Origin: Papaver somniferum
Lineage: Eukaryota; Streptophyta; Magnoliopsida; Ranunculales; Papaveraceae
Direction of reading: 5' to 3'
Assembly: GCF_003573695.1 (NCBI RefSeq)
Contig: NC_039361.1
Coordinates: forward strand, 132,898,777 to 132,962,776
Length of the DNA: 64,000 bases
Both the position numbers and the translations under genes were made by a program. Of this stretch, positions 47,773 to 59,027 are shown piece after piece (within the stretch, counting starts at the first letter, position 1; the number at the start of each line of letters is the position of its first letter). Under the pieces are notes generated by a model. It searched no databases. It saw only the letters and a list, made by a program, of their open reading frames with translations, and was not told the DNA's origin.

Positions 47773-49252
47773 TGATAGACACATTTTTGTGTCTAATTTG
47801 TCTCGATTCTATATATTGATAGTGCTCATTTTTGTACTTATTATGGTGTTTTATGTGTGTGTAGGTATTTTTGGCCAATAAACATTTTTGGAAAAATCGG
47901 CTCGAAAAGTTGCGTGGGGGACCCCCGGAGGACACTTGCTATTCGGACCCCTCAAATGGATAAGGGGTGACTAATTACTAAGGGGCATCCATTTCCAGGC
48001 AGCTGCTAAAGGGAGACCAGCACAGGATAGGGGGAGGTCATCTTCATCGTTTTAAAAACTGAAATTGGCGGGAAATTTTGTGCATGCAACTGGCAGAGTT
48101 GTGGATTGATTTCGAAGGTGTTTTAGTGAGATTCAATCGCCAGAATTGATTGGGCTGGAGATTCAACTAAACAAGCCTGGTATAGTCGTTTGTTTGGATC
48201 GAATTGGGATAGAAACCGAGTTGGAGCTAAACAGGGAAAGTGTTTTTACACGGACCCTATTGAGATTATTTTTAGAAGTTCTAAAGAGACTAAAGTCCTA
48301 AAACTCTTTCCAAAGATACATATCTATGTAAGGAAGAGTTTGAGACAATCGGGAAAGCTCAGAAACGCGTGGAACAATTTAGAGAAAAGATTATTGTCGT
48401 AACTGCCAAGGAAGGAAAGAAGAGATTTCGATGAGTTTTTGGGGAGATTAAATCGCTCTGTTGGCTATATATAAGTTGCTGGGAGTTCAAGGGAGAAGGT
48501 CGAGACTTTGGGGGACCGAGCTGAGGGCTTGGTGAAGCTGCAGAGGTGAAAATCAAGAGTTGCAGAGAAGACGTTTCTGCTGAAGAAGAACAACGTCGTA
48601 GAACACTTCGCAACTTAGCAAGAAACCGTTACCTAATCTTTCAAATCCAATACCTTTGTAACAGCTTTGCAACAACTATTCCTTTTAGAATTTATTTGTA
48701 AGGGCAGCTTCCGTAACAGTGGATTCTGTAACAATTATATCTGTTACAGATTCACTTCTTCAATAAAAACACCTATTTGAGCCATGATTAAATATTTTGG
48801 GCGTGTTTTTGACATGAGGAGCTAAACCCCAACACTGGGATGATGGAGGAAGACCTATTTCACAATCACTTGGTAATTATAATTGATTTTTTTATGACTT
48901 TCGCACTTGTTTTAATCGATTTATGATTTTTTCTTGATTAGTTGTGATTTTATTTGATGTCGCATGCTGGGTTTTAGGAACTTTTGATGCGTCATGCTTG
49001 TGATTTACATCTAATGCTTTATAAAATCTACTTTTGGCAAAGAAAAGAGTCAACAAAAGAGCTAGAATTGTTATGAGTCATCATATGAACCAATTGAATG
49101 TGATTAGTGGTGAAATCCTAAGTCTCAGTACCTCTCGATATTCGTGACAACCTTGTGAATATATTTTTACTATTTTTATTCTTAGTTCTTAAATCAAACC
49201 TTTACACAATCCGAGTTGAACAAACTTTACTACCACTTTCAAAACAACATCA
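47773..49252 (+). repeat. B1 5' LTR
   Basis: 1480 bp, tgatagacacatttttgtgt … acatca. Its start matches the inverted ends of B2 and B3 LTRs, but much of its body is diverged, indicating another subfamily. Confidence 0.82.
48466..48474 (+). promoter_or_regulatory. TATA box in B1 LTR
   Basis: tatatataa lies about 0.8 kb before the LTR end; a good candidate for the element promoter. Confidence 0.55.
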
Positions 49253-49257
49253 ATTTT

Positions 49258-49276
49258 TGGCGCCGCCGACGCGGAT
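49258..49276 (+). promoter_or_regulatory. B1 primer-binding site
   Basis: TGGCGCCGCCGACGCGG resembles the Athila/Tat PBS complementary to the 3' end of tRNA-Asp, with mismatches after the first ten bases. The identical string occurs inverted in B3 at 61441-61456. Confidence 0.7.
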
Positions 49277-49778
49277 TTGTATTAGGTTTTAGGTTTTAGA
49301 TTTATTTTTATTTTTATTTTTGTTCTTTTTTACGCCTTTGGTACAAGGAAAGAAAAATTTCTATAAAAGGAAAGCATCGCCAAAGAAGGAAAGAAGAGAG
49401 GAATCCGAAAGGAGTGAAGAAGAATATTTTGTATATAGTTATTTTGTTTTATTTTTAGAAACTGTAAATAAGGTTTTAGTTTTTGTAATTTTTCTTTTTA
49501 TTTTTGGACACTTTTTGGACTTTATTTTTGGACTGAGACATTATTATTTTTAAACCCTAAGGAAGGGTTGGTTTAAATAAAAAATTGTTTGCAGGGAAGG
49601 GCGACAGTTACGATACTGTCTCGGCCCCTCGGGTTCGTACACTGACATCGGAGTCGGTGGCCTGAGTCGACTTTAACGGTTCATCGCCCGTCTGGTACGG
49701 GAGGTAAGATTCTATCCACCCACGAATCCCCTGTCAGTGGGTTTTATTTTGTGTGACAACTAACACCCCTGCAATAGA

Positions 49779-50795
49779 ATGTCGAACTGGTATTACAAGA
49801 GCCAATACAACGAATATCCGACTGAGTTTCAAAATGGACGTTACTACTTTGACCATAGTGTGAATAGTGGTTGGGAACATCATCCTTTTCAAGGTTATGG
49901 TTCATACCTTGATGATCCCAATTACTATCCACACAAGCACCGGTCATACGAGCAAAATTCTTATATTTCTCCTTTAGAAGAGTCCCTCAGGAAATTAGAG
50001 GAGTCGACACGTAAGTTAGCTGAAATGAATAACTTAGTTTATGACGAAAGAGAACTTTCTATAGAGGAATCCTTCAAGCTGATAGCTGAGACGAACGAAA
50101 GAATTGCTCGAAATAATCTTAATTTCCAATATAGTGATTCGAATAGTACCCTTGAAAATGAGGATAGTTATTTGCATAATCAAGATGACGAGGATAAAAT
50201 TGGTAACACTACTTGTTTAGATGAGGTTCAACCATTTTCATGTTATTATGATTATGATGTGGATAGTGTCGATGAAGAATTTGAAATATGTAGGCATAGT
50301 GATCAGGAATTTGTTACTCCAAATGAACTTTATGATGATAGTGTTATTTCTGGTTCAGATCCCGATAATTTTAATGATTATTCACCTATTCAAAAGGACG
50401 AGGATTTTATTAGGGATACCACTTCTTTAGATGATGTAGTATTTCCTTTTGATTACGAAATCGATAATGGTTTAGAGGAACGAGTTTATTCTGAGAATAC
50501 CGTTTTAGAGTCTAGCGATTTAGAAACAATGGTCTTAGACGAAGAAAATGAACTCGTACAATTATTAAATATGAGTGAGGATGCGTCACTTGAGTATAAC
50601 CTAGAAGAAGCAATTGACTATTTTCAGGATTCCAACGATCTAGAAATTGAGGAAATTGTAGCTAGTCTATCTAGAGATACCCAAAAATCTAATTTTGGGG
50701 GTGATTATCATTTTCCATGTGCTTTAACTCTTACAAAGGTCCCTCACTTAGGACTTGACATATGTGCCTTGATTAAAGATTTTTTGGGGTTGTAG
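49779..50795 (+). CDS. Family B long ORF, copy B1, truncated by B2 insertion
   Basis: 338 codons starting MSNWYYKSQYNEY. The N-terminal region is Tyr/His/Gly-rich; a helical segment (EESLRKLEESTRKLAEMNN, LSIEESFKLIAETNERIARN) and a very acidic Asp/Glu-rich body with repeated D-I-R-D-T-T-x-L-D-D-V motifs follow. It ends …PHLGLDICA and then LIKDFLGL, whose codons come from the B2 LTR. It is clearly homologous to the B3 ORF. The N-terminus recalls proline/tyrosine-rich linkers of Athila gag, but no capsid, zinc knuckle, protease or polymerase motif is visible. Function unknown; inferred to be an element-encoded structural protein. Confidence 0.7.
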   Translation: MSNWYYKSQYNEYPTEFQNGRYYFDHSVNSGWEHHPFQGYGSYLDDPNYYPHKHRSYEQNSYISPLEESLRKLEESTRKLAEMNNLVYDERELSIEESFKLIAETNERIARNNLNFQYSDSNSTLENEDSYLHNQDDEDKIGNTTCLDEVQPFSCYYDYDVDSVDEEFEICRHSDQEFVTPNELYDDSVISGSDPDNFNDYSPIQKDEDFIRDTTSLDDVVFPFDYEIDNGLEERVYSENTVLESSDLETMVLDEENELVQLLNMSEDASLEYNLEEAIDYFQDSNDLEIEEIVASLSRDTQKSNFGGDYHFPCALTLTKVPHLGLDICALIKDFLGL

Positions 50796-52332
50796 TAAAT
50801 AGGATTCGTTTCAGACTTGTGAAGGAAATGGAATTTTTAGATTTAATAAAATTATATATACAAAAATATTAACAATGGGTGAGAGAGGTAACCAAGACAC
50901 TAGATTCCACTATTATGCAAAATTGAATGATGAATATTTCAAAACTCTATTCAATTCTTAAGTCCTCTTTTATCTTTAATTCACTATCAATCATACAGAT
51001 TCTCAAACATTATTTGTAAACCTTAAGCATAGATTATCAAGAGATTAAACCAAGCATAACCTATCAAACTGAATAACAAATAATTAAGACAATCATTCAA
51101 ATAATTTAAAACTCTACAAAAGCAGCGATTAGGTGAATTATATAATTAAATGAAATAGTTACCCATTTATGTTGCGTGAATAACTTCCTCCATTGCCTTG
51201 GTTACGAGGGAATTAGCCGCTCATCATGTTGGAAAACCTCTCAAAATATTTCATTGATGCTCAAAAATGGTTTACAAATGATGAGAATATGAGAAATACA
51301 ATAAAACCGGGTTTGTAACAATTATATTTGTTACAAACCAGAGAACTACGACCCTCAGTGACAAAATAAGACTGCTGCAGCTGTATCGCAAAAGCTGTAG
51401 CAAATAAGTCTGCCTGATGTACGACCCACATCTGTGAGTCGTTATTACTGTAGAAAAACGACTGCTGGTGCAGGTCCGTTCTTCGTGTTCTTCATGTTCA
51501 TCAGCAGCAGCAGAAACCGAGTTTGGGAAAACTCGAATTTCTTCTTCTCTGGCTCTCCTCAGCCCCCCAGACTCTCGACACCCCTTCTATGAGTCCCCAG
51601 CACTCTATACATACTCCACAGGATCAAGAAGTCTCGCTATAACTCTAGATAATTCTCTCTTAACTCGGTTTGATGAAAAAATATTCTGGGAATATTTTCT
51701 TCCCTGATTTAGCTTCTCACGCGTAGATTTCCATCCTGGTCACTCTAGAAATGTCTACACACGACCCACAATGTTGCTAGATCCCTCATGCATGAGCAGA
51801 ACACGCTCAAATCTTCTCCAATCCCGTGTCCAACCCGTGTTTCCCTGTTTTGCATTCCGTGAATTATCCAGCTAATTCTGGCCAAATTTGATCGAACCAA
51901 AAGCCCAAAACGTGTTTGCTAGGACATATCACAATTTCCTACCAAAAATCAGCCATTGAATCGCCCTAGAACACGTTCAAAAATTCCAATAAAACATCTG
52001 CCAGTTGATAGTTTTTTTCCCGCCAATTTTTGGTTTTTGAATTCGGGAAGAAGATGTCCTCTCCCTAACCAGAACTGGGGTGCGAATAGCAGATGCCTTT
52101 TGGGGTGACCTGGGGGGGGCCCTTAGTAATTGAGGTGCCCCTTATCCAACGGTGAGAGTCCGAATAACACGTGTCCTCCGGGGCTTTTACCAACTTTTCG
52201 AGCCGAATTTTCCAAAAAATGTTTATTTTCCAAAGGTGCCTACAAACACATAAAACACCAAAATTAGTACAAACTCGAGTGCCAACAATATATAGTATTG
52301 AGATCAAATTAAACACAAAAATGTGTCTATCA
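50770..52332 (-). repeat. B2 3' LTR
   Basis: 1563 bp on the plus strand from tgattaaagatttttt to gtgtctatca; TG..CA ends. It is followed by the PPT. Confidence 0.88.
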
Positions 52333-52348
52333 AATACCCCCAAACTTA
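52333..52348 (-). promoter_or_regulatory. B2 polypurine tract
   Basis: Minus-strand TAAGTTTGGGGGTATT adjoins the LTR. The same word recurs internally at 53628-53642. Confidence 0.8.
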
Positions 52349-53820
52349 TTATTTGCTAGTCCTCGAACAAAATTTATTTTTGAAAAGATAAAAAGACTAC
52401 ACATAGCACGTGCAGCAGGCCATTAAACCGCTAGGTGGCCCTAGCGGCGGAGTGTTGTCTCCAGAGGGTTTACCAGAGTTGTACCCACAAAACCTTTACT
52501 CCTAATTGGTCACAAGTATCCAAAGAGCTATGAGGACATACATATTCTCAACCTATCTCCAAGTAAGTAGAATGCCAGAAAAATTAAAGATGTCAGCTCT
52601 AAAGCTGACTGAAGAAAAAGGGAGACACATCCACACGACTGCTAGATAAAGAGATATCCGCTACACAGCTAGATAAACATTGTAAGATGCGTCAGGTGCT
52701 TTACAGCTGGATAAGATTAGGAGAGAGATAAAAATGAGAGGTACATCTGCTGCACAGCTGGACTAATTACGTGTGATGAGTTAAACCAGTGCTAGAAAGA
52801 TTTTGTGCCAGATTGAAAGCAGACTAACAAAGCAACCAAAATGCATCTTTCTTCGACTCTCTCACAGTGCTCAGTAGAAACAACGCCTTCTTAGGTCTTC
52901 AACTGTTAATGATAAACTCTCGAACCTCATAGAACCTTGACAATTAACTCTTCTCTTCGATTTCTTGCTTGACTTATAAATTTCTTCTTCTCTACGGCCT
53001 TATTGAACAAAAAGAACGTAATGATGTTTCATTCATTTTTATTTATTTATTTTTTTTCATTTTTCATTTTTTTTTTTTGAAAAACAAAAAATTACAAGAC
53101 AAAAATTTACATGGCCATGAGAGAAGAACTTTCAAAACTTGGATCTTCGCAACTTGTGATGTCTTGGTATCATGGATTCTAACAACTTATATCATTTTCT
53201 CTTATAACTTCAAATTTGATTTTTGAATTATTCTCTTCTATTGTTGCTTCTAAACCTAAAACATCTTCACTTTCTTCATAGATTTTGATGTCGCTCCGCT
53301 TGTTGATGATGATAAGTTTCTACTAAGAGAGAGTCGCAATCCAGTAACTAAGACTACATTGTGAGGTTGCTTTGTCTTTCTGGCATTTCCCTGACCTACT
53401 TTCCTTTCCATCATGTATGGTTAGGTCCATCACGGTTACCCTCTAAAAGGAACAAGTTCTCTCCTGAATTTCAAGGATCTCAATGTATTTTTCTTTAATG
53501 TCTCAATAAGTTGTTATCCCTAGCATTCCAATTTATATCTTTTCGGTGAGAAACAGTATGTAAACTTAGCTAACCGGATACCATGTGACGCTAGAAGTTT
53601 CAAAAATGCAACTAAAAAGTTTCTCGCATACCCCCAAACTTAAATCTAACATTGTCCTCAATGTTCTAAAGATAAAATTAAAAGCATATGAACAAGGAGA
53701 AGATGTTACCATTTGAAGCAAAAAGGGTTAAGGAAAGATATTACCATGTTGCATGAGATTGGGTTACCTCCCAAGAAGTGCTAAGTTTAAAGTCTTCAGC
53801 CAGACATCAGAAGGAATTAG
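52349..53820 (-). other. B2 spacer between ORF and PPT
   Basis: About 1.5 kb non-coding. It holds a second PPT-like word at 53628-53642, preceded on the minus strand by gaacattgaggacaatgtt, a context found downstream of pol in Athila-type elements. Short T-rich runs lie near 53050-53080. Confidence 0.55.
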
Positions 53821-54249
53821 TCACCTTATAGAATCATAAAGTAACAACCGAAATAACTGTGGGTCTTCAAAACCAAAAAGAGCTGACCAAAGGAAACTAA
53901 AATAACCCAAGAAAGTGAACAAGGATAGCATGCCCTTATCTAGTTTCCCGATTAAGATATTTATATCTAATTGTGGTTCAGGTTCTAAGAAAGGGTCTAA
54001 ATAAAATATTTTCATTGGTTGCGTTTCTTCATAGGTGGGATCCGAATCATTAGGTCCTAGAGTCTGGAAAAACTCAAATATGATATTAGAAGCGCACAAT
54101 AATAACCTAAATAACTGAGGATTTTCTAAGTCAATAAGATTTGACTTACAAAATTGACCACAATGAGAGTAGTGGTCACTCTTAAGCAAATGTGTCGATT
54201 CTAATTTCCTAAAGCATTTAGGTTTAGTCTCACAACTTATGTTACCCAT
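53821..54249 (-). pseudogene. B2 long-ORF C-terminal fragment
   Basis: 142 codons. The first residues (MGN) come from LTR DNA across a deletion junction; the rest continues the B3 protein (ETKPK.FR..ESTH). It includes ENPQLFRLLL and, about 90 residues on, EDPQLFRLLL. Between them is ETQPMKIFYLDPF and a hydrophobic stretch (FTFLGYFSFLWSALF) that could span a membrane. The ETQPMKIFYLDPF…EDPQLFRLLL block is conserved in B3, which supports real past coding. Confidence 0.6.
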
Positions 54250-55416
54250 TTATGTTGCGTGAATAGCTTCCTCCATTGCCTTGGTTACGAGGGAATTAGC
54301 CGCTCATCATGTTGGAAAACCTCTCAAAATATTTCATTGATGCTCAAAAATGGTTTACAAATGATGAGAATATGAGAAATACAATAAAACCGGGTTTGTA
54401 ACAATTATATTTGTTATAAACCAGAGAACTAGGACCCTCAGTGACAAAATAAGACTGCTGCAGCTGTGTCGCAAAAGTTGTAGCAAATAAGTCTGCCTGA
54501 TGTACGACCCACATCTGTGAGTCGTTATTACTGTAGAAAAACGACTGCTGGTGCAGGTCCGTTCTTCGTGTTCTTCATGTTCATCAGCAGCAGCAGAAAC
54601 CGAGTTTGGGAAAACTCGAATTTCTTCTTCTCTGGCTCTCCTCAGCCCCCCAGACTCTCGACACCCCTTCTATGAGTCCCCAGCACTCTATATATACTCC
54701 ACAGGATCAAGAAGTCTCGCTATAACTCGAGATAATTCTCTCTTAACTCGGTTTGATGAAAAAATATTCTGGGAATATTTTCTTCCCTGATTTAGCTTCT
54801 CATGCGTAGATTTCCATCCTGGTCACTCTAGAAATGTCTACACACGACCCACAATGTTGCTAGATCCCTCATGCATGAGCAGAACATGCTCAAATCTTCT
54901 CCAATCCCGTGTCCGACCCGTGTTTCCCTATTTTGCATTCCGTGAATTATCCAGCTAATTCTGGACAAATTTGATCAAACCAGAAGCCCAAAACGTGTTT
55001 GCTAGGACATATCACAACTTCCTACCAAAAATCAGCCATTGAATCGCCCTAGAACACGTTCAAAAATTCCAACAAAACATCTTCCAGTTGATAGTTTTTT
55101 TTCCCGCCAATTTTTGGTTTTTGAATTTGGGAAGAAGATGTCCTCCCCCCTAACCAGAACTGGGTGCAAATAGCAGATGCCTTTTGGGGTGACCTGGGGG
55201 TGCCCCTTAGTAATTGAGGTGCCCCTTATCCAACTGTGAGAGTCCGAATAACACGTGTCCTCCGGGGCTTTTACCAACTTTTCGAGCCGAAATTTCCAAA
55301 AAATGTTTATTTTCCAAAGGTGCCTACAAACACATAAAACACAAAAATTAGTACAAACTCGAGTGCCAACAATATATAGTATTGAGATCAAATTAAACAT
55401 AAAAATGTGTCTATCA
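54241..55416 (-). repeat. B2 5' LTR, truncated
   Basis: Matches 51158-52332 over 1.18 kb. The part equivalent to 50770-51157 is missing, fused instead to ORF sequence at gttaccca. Confidence 0.85.
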
Positions 55417-55421
55417 TGCCT

Positions 55422-55597
55422 CAACCATTTTGCAAGATTATCTTCATACACGTTTTCCTGAACCTAGTGATGTCCATAAGGAAGTTCAGTTGTTAGAAAC
55501 CCATCCTCTGGTTGATGAGGTTAGACCAGGCTATGATACCAAGATCGACTTTTTTTCCCACCAAATATTTTTCAACCAATTGTGGGAACGTATAAAT
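55422..55597 (+). mobile_element. B1 continuation after the B2 insertion
   Basis: Coding similarity resumes in the B1 frame (LQDYLHTRFPEP, QLLETHPLVDEV, PGYDTKIDF) and matches the B3 protein downstream of the same point. It breaks at gtgggaacgt; from about 55598 the DNA is G-family LTR. Confidence 0.75.
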
Positions 55598-55908
55598 TTC
55601 AGATGTGTCAATTATATAATATTCGATTCAGCTACCAATATTTTAATTAATATTTTATTTGATCATGCTACCAATAATTGTTCAAACGAGCAATATTTGC
55701 TTAGGTTATCAATATTGATTCAACTATCAATCAAACGAATAATATTTGCTCAGACGAGACTAGTAATATTGATTCAACTAACAATGTTTAATAACCCATT
55801 AATTGAGCACTATTTGCTCAAGTGAGCAATACTCTCTCGGACGAGGAATAATTGCTCATATTATCAATATTCATCATGTTGATTCAATTATCAACGTTCA
55901 TTCGAGAA
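55598..55908 (+). repeat. G-family LTR, second copy, left segment
   Basis: Matches 37036-37288 and surroundings (aattatataatattcg, caattgttcaaacgagcaa). It is 5'-truncated at the B1 junction and interrupted at 55908 by B3. Confidence 0.75.
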
Positions 55909-57394
55909 TGATTAAAGATTTTCTGGGGTTGTAGTAAATAGGATTCGTTTCAGACTTGTGAAGGAAATGGAATTTTTAGATTTAATAAAAATATATATAC
56001 AAAAATATTAACAATGGTGAGAGGTACTGGGACTAATGATTCGGCCAATCTTCATAACATAGGGCTCAATGATTTATTCTCAACAATAATCGCTCAAAAC
56101 ATATATGGACTCTTATTTTGCCAAAGTATATTCTCAAAAAATTGATTGTAAATGTTAAGCATGGAACATCAAATCACCTAAGCTAAGCATGACCCATCTA
56201 ATCAAATAACACCCAATTTAATCAAATCATATTTCAATTAATTTTTAATGCAAAAGTCTTAAAAAGAATTAATAAAATTACCCATGTATGAAGCTCGGCC
56301 TCCTCCGTCGTCCCAGTGTTGGGGTTTAACTCATCATAGTAAAAATGCCCTCAAAATAATTTATTATGGCTCAAAAATGGTTTACAAATGATGAGAATAT
56401 GAGAAATACAATAAAACCAGAGAACTACGACCCTCAGTGACAAAATAAGACTGTTGAAGCCTTGTCGCAAACGCTGTGGAAAATAAGACTGCTTGATTAC
56501 GACCCACAGGTGTTAGTCGTTATTACTGTAGAAAAACGACTGTTGTTGCAGGTCCGTTCTTCGCGTTCTTCATGTTCATCAGCAGCAGCAGCAGCAGCAG
56601 AAACCGAGTTTGGGAAAACTCGAATTTCTTCTTCTCTGGCTCTCCTCAGCCCCCCAGACTCTCGACCACCTTTCTCTGACCTCCAAGGACTCTATTTAAA
56701 CCCGAAGCATGCATCGAATCTCCTCCATAACTCCACAAATCCTCGGAAGTGAAAGAAAATATTTTCGGATATTTTCTTTCCTGTTTTAGCTTTTCACGCG
56801 TTTTCTCTGGTCCAGCACGCTCCAATTCGACTTATTCACGCCTAAACACTCTTCCAACGCCAGCAGAACTCCCCCATGCACACAAGAACTTCAATTTTGC
56901 TCGTGTTACCGTCCACGTGCTCTGTTTTGGGTGTGTGAATCATACCGAAAATTCCAGCCAAATTTGATCGATCATGTCACCCATACTATGTTCCTTAACC
57001 TATATCACATCTCTATACCAAATTTCAGCCATTGAATCGACCCATAACCCCTTCATTTTGACGATCGAAATTCTGCCAGAACTGTTTAGAAATTTCCCGC
57101 CAAAATCGTTTCAAATGGGAAAGAAACTGGTATCCCCCTATCCAGAGTAGGGGTGCGAATAGCAGCTGTCTTGGGGGTGACCTGGGGGTACCCCTTAGTA
57201 ATTAGGTTACCCCTTATCCAAAAGCGAGAGTCCGAATAACACTTGTCCTCCGTGTGCCAAAATCAACTTTTCGAGCCGAATTTTCCAAAAATGTTTATTT
57301 CCTAAAAATACATAAAAACACAATATTAGTACAAAAATAGAGTTCCAACAATACGGACATTGAGGACAAATTAGACACAAAAATGTGTCTATCA
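55909..57394 (-). repeat. B3 3' LTR
   Basis: Plus-strand tgattaaagattttc … gtgtctatca. Paired with 61460-62947. Confidence 0.92.
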
Positions 57395-57410
57395 AATACC
57401 CCCAAACTTA
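57395..57410 (-). promoter_or_regulatory. B3 polypurine tract
   Basis: Minus-strand TAAGTTTGGGGGTATT, directly adjoining the LTR and identical to that of B2. Confidence 0.85.
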
Positions 57411-58154
57411 TTATTTACTAGTCCTCGAGCAAAACTAATAAAAATAAAAAACCGAGTTAATCTCGGGAGGGTTTACCAGAGGTGTGCCCACAAAACCATT
57501 ACTCCAGACCCTAGCTTATCTACGCAGAACCTTGGAAGGCACTAAAGAATGTCCTTGGTTGGCTTACAATCACTGACTACAGGAGGAAGTACCCTGATGC
57601 GAAATTCCAATTGTTGTACACGAGTTTGCACTCAAGCATACTAAAATTCATATAAAGTAACAGAGCTCTACTAAGATAGTTGCACTATGGACATCATATT
57701 CGGAGTCAAACTAATCATATGGATAGAAAAAGGAGATGGAAATAGAAAAATGTAGATGGTTTTGATGTTAACCAAATGATCGATGTTTCACATATCTGTC
57801 TGAAGGCCACTGCCAGAATGAACCTATCCTAATGGACAGATATACCGGTCTGACTAATATCAACACAACTGGCATATACAAGGGAACCAGTGGTTAATAA
57901 CTTAAATCTAGATCAACAAACTGGCAAATACAAGGGAACCAGCAGTTGACTACACGGAACAATAACCATTTTTTTTTAACTTAACAGCATGAATAGATCT
58001 TTTTGATCCAAGCGCATGCTTCTTGTCAGCAGATTACACGATAGTTCCCACGGGTCCTGCATTCCACGCTTGCTTAGGCGACGGAAACAGGGAGAACACA
58101 CGCATATTGCTATCCAAGTGTTAATACTTATTCCGATTGGTCTAACTGGTCCGA

Positions 58155-58188
<34 letters not shown>

Positions 58189-58715
58189 TAACTCAGTCAC
58201 TCTAATTCACCGTAGCAGTGGTAACAACTTGAATCGTGTGCCCCACCTAATCACTTAGAGAAACATAGTTTAAAATGAAAAAATAAAATGAAAAAAAGAA
58301 ATGAAAAGGACTCAACGAGATATGCTGCAACTATCATGTTATTTATAACACCTGAGCTCTGTGCTTTTATGAATAGACTCTATAGATGTTTCCATCTAAT
58401 CAGATTGGTTCCTCAACTCCTACAACCAAGATGTTCCCATCCACTTAGATTGGTTAGTGCAAACCTTAATAGGCATAAATTTCTAGGCTCTGGAGTTTAC
58501 TAATTGCAACTAAAAAGTTTCTCCCATACCCCCAAACTTAAATCTAACATTGTCCTCAATGTTCTAAAGATGAAACTAAAAGCATGAATAAGGAGAAACT
58601 GTTACCATTTGAAGCGAAAGATTTAAGGAAAGATATTACCGTGTTGCATGAGCATGGGATACCTCCCAAGAAGTGCTAAGTTTAAAGTCTTCAGCCAGAC
58701 TTAGGAAAGGATTAG
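57411..58715 (-). other. B3 spacer, with poly(T) and second PPT-like word
   Basis: Non-coding. A run of 30 T lies at 58157-58186. The PPT word recurs at 58526-58540, with minus-strand gaacattgaggacaatgtt beside it. Open frames across the poly(T) (58016-58258, 57976-58200) are artefacts of the homopolymer. Confidence 0.6.
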
Positions 58716-58907
58716 TCAACTCGAACCATAAAGTAACAGTCGAAATAACTGTGGGTCTTCAAAACTAAATAGAGCTGACCAAAGGAAACTGCAATGAACC
58801 AAGAAAGTTGACAAGAATAGCATGCCCTTACCTAGTTTCCTGAAAACTATCGCTAATTGCGGTTTAGGTTCAGGTTCTATGAAAGGGTCTAAATAGAATA
58901 TTTTCAT
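58716..58907 (-). pseudogene. B3 long-ORF C-terminal fragment
   Basis: 63 codons with MKIFYLDPFIEPEP, a hydrophobic segment and FEDPQLFRLLL, closely matching 53821-53995 in B2. It lies downstream of the main B3 ORF in the same strand and is separated from it by stops. It is probably the far end of the same ancestral protein. Confidence 0.55.
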
Positions 58908-59027
58908 TGGCTGCGTTTCTTCATAGATGGGATCCGAATCACTAGGTCTTAGAGTCTGTAAAAACTCAAATACGAACTTAGAATCACGAAGTAATTACCT
59001 AAATAATTGCGGATCCTAAGTCAATCA

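Larger units (their letters stand above)
47773..50769 (+). mobile_element. Athila-like family B, copy B1, left part (plus orientation)
   Basis: 5' LTR 47773-49252, a PBS at 49258, a leader and the start of the long ORF, then insertion of B2 at 50770. The element resumes at 55422 and breaks off at about 55597 into G-like LTR DNA, so its 3' part and 3' LTR are missing. The five bases before the LTR are ctaac; a matching TSD cannot be tested. Confidence 0.8.
50770..55416 (-). mobile_element. Athila-like family B, copy B2, inserted in the B1 ORF
   Basis: Flanked by the 5-bp duplication tgcct (50765-50769, 55417-55421). Minus orientation: 3' LTR 50770-52332, PPT 52333-52348, spacer, C-terminal part of the long ORF (54249-53821), then a truncated 5' LTR 54241-55416. 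The PBS, leader, ORF N-terminus and about 390 bp of the 5' LTR are deleted. The two LTRs are otherwise closely similar. Confidence 0.9.

Noticed and set aside
51468..51707. Near-identical Ser-rich ORFs at 51468, 54551, 56462 and 62027
   Set aside because: They lie inside B2 and B3 LTRs, antisense to the elements, and their similarity follows from LTR identity. I do not call them genes.
58016..58258. Overlapping open frames on both strands across poly(T)
   Set aside because: Poly-Phe or poly-Lys from a 30-base T run in a retroelement spacer; not genes.
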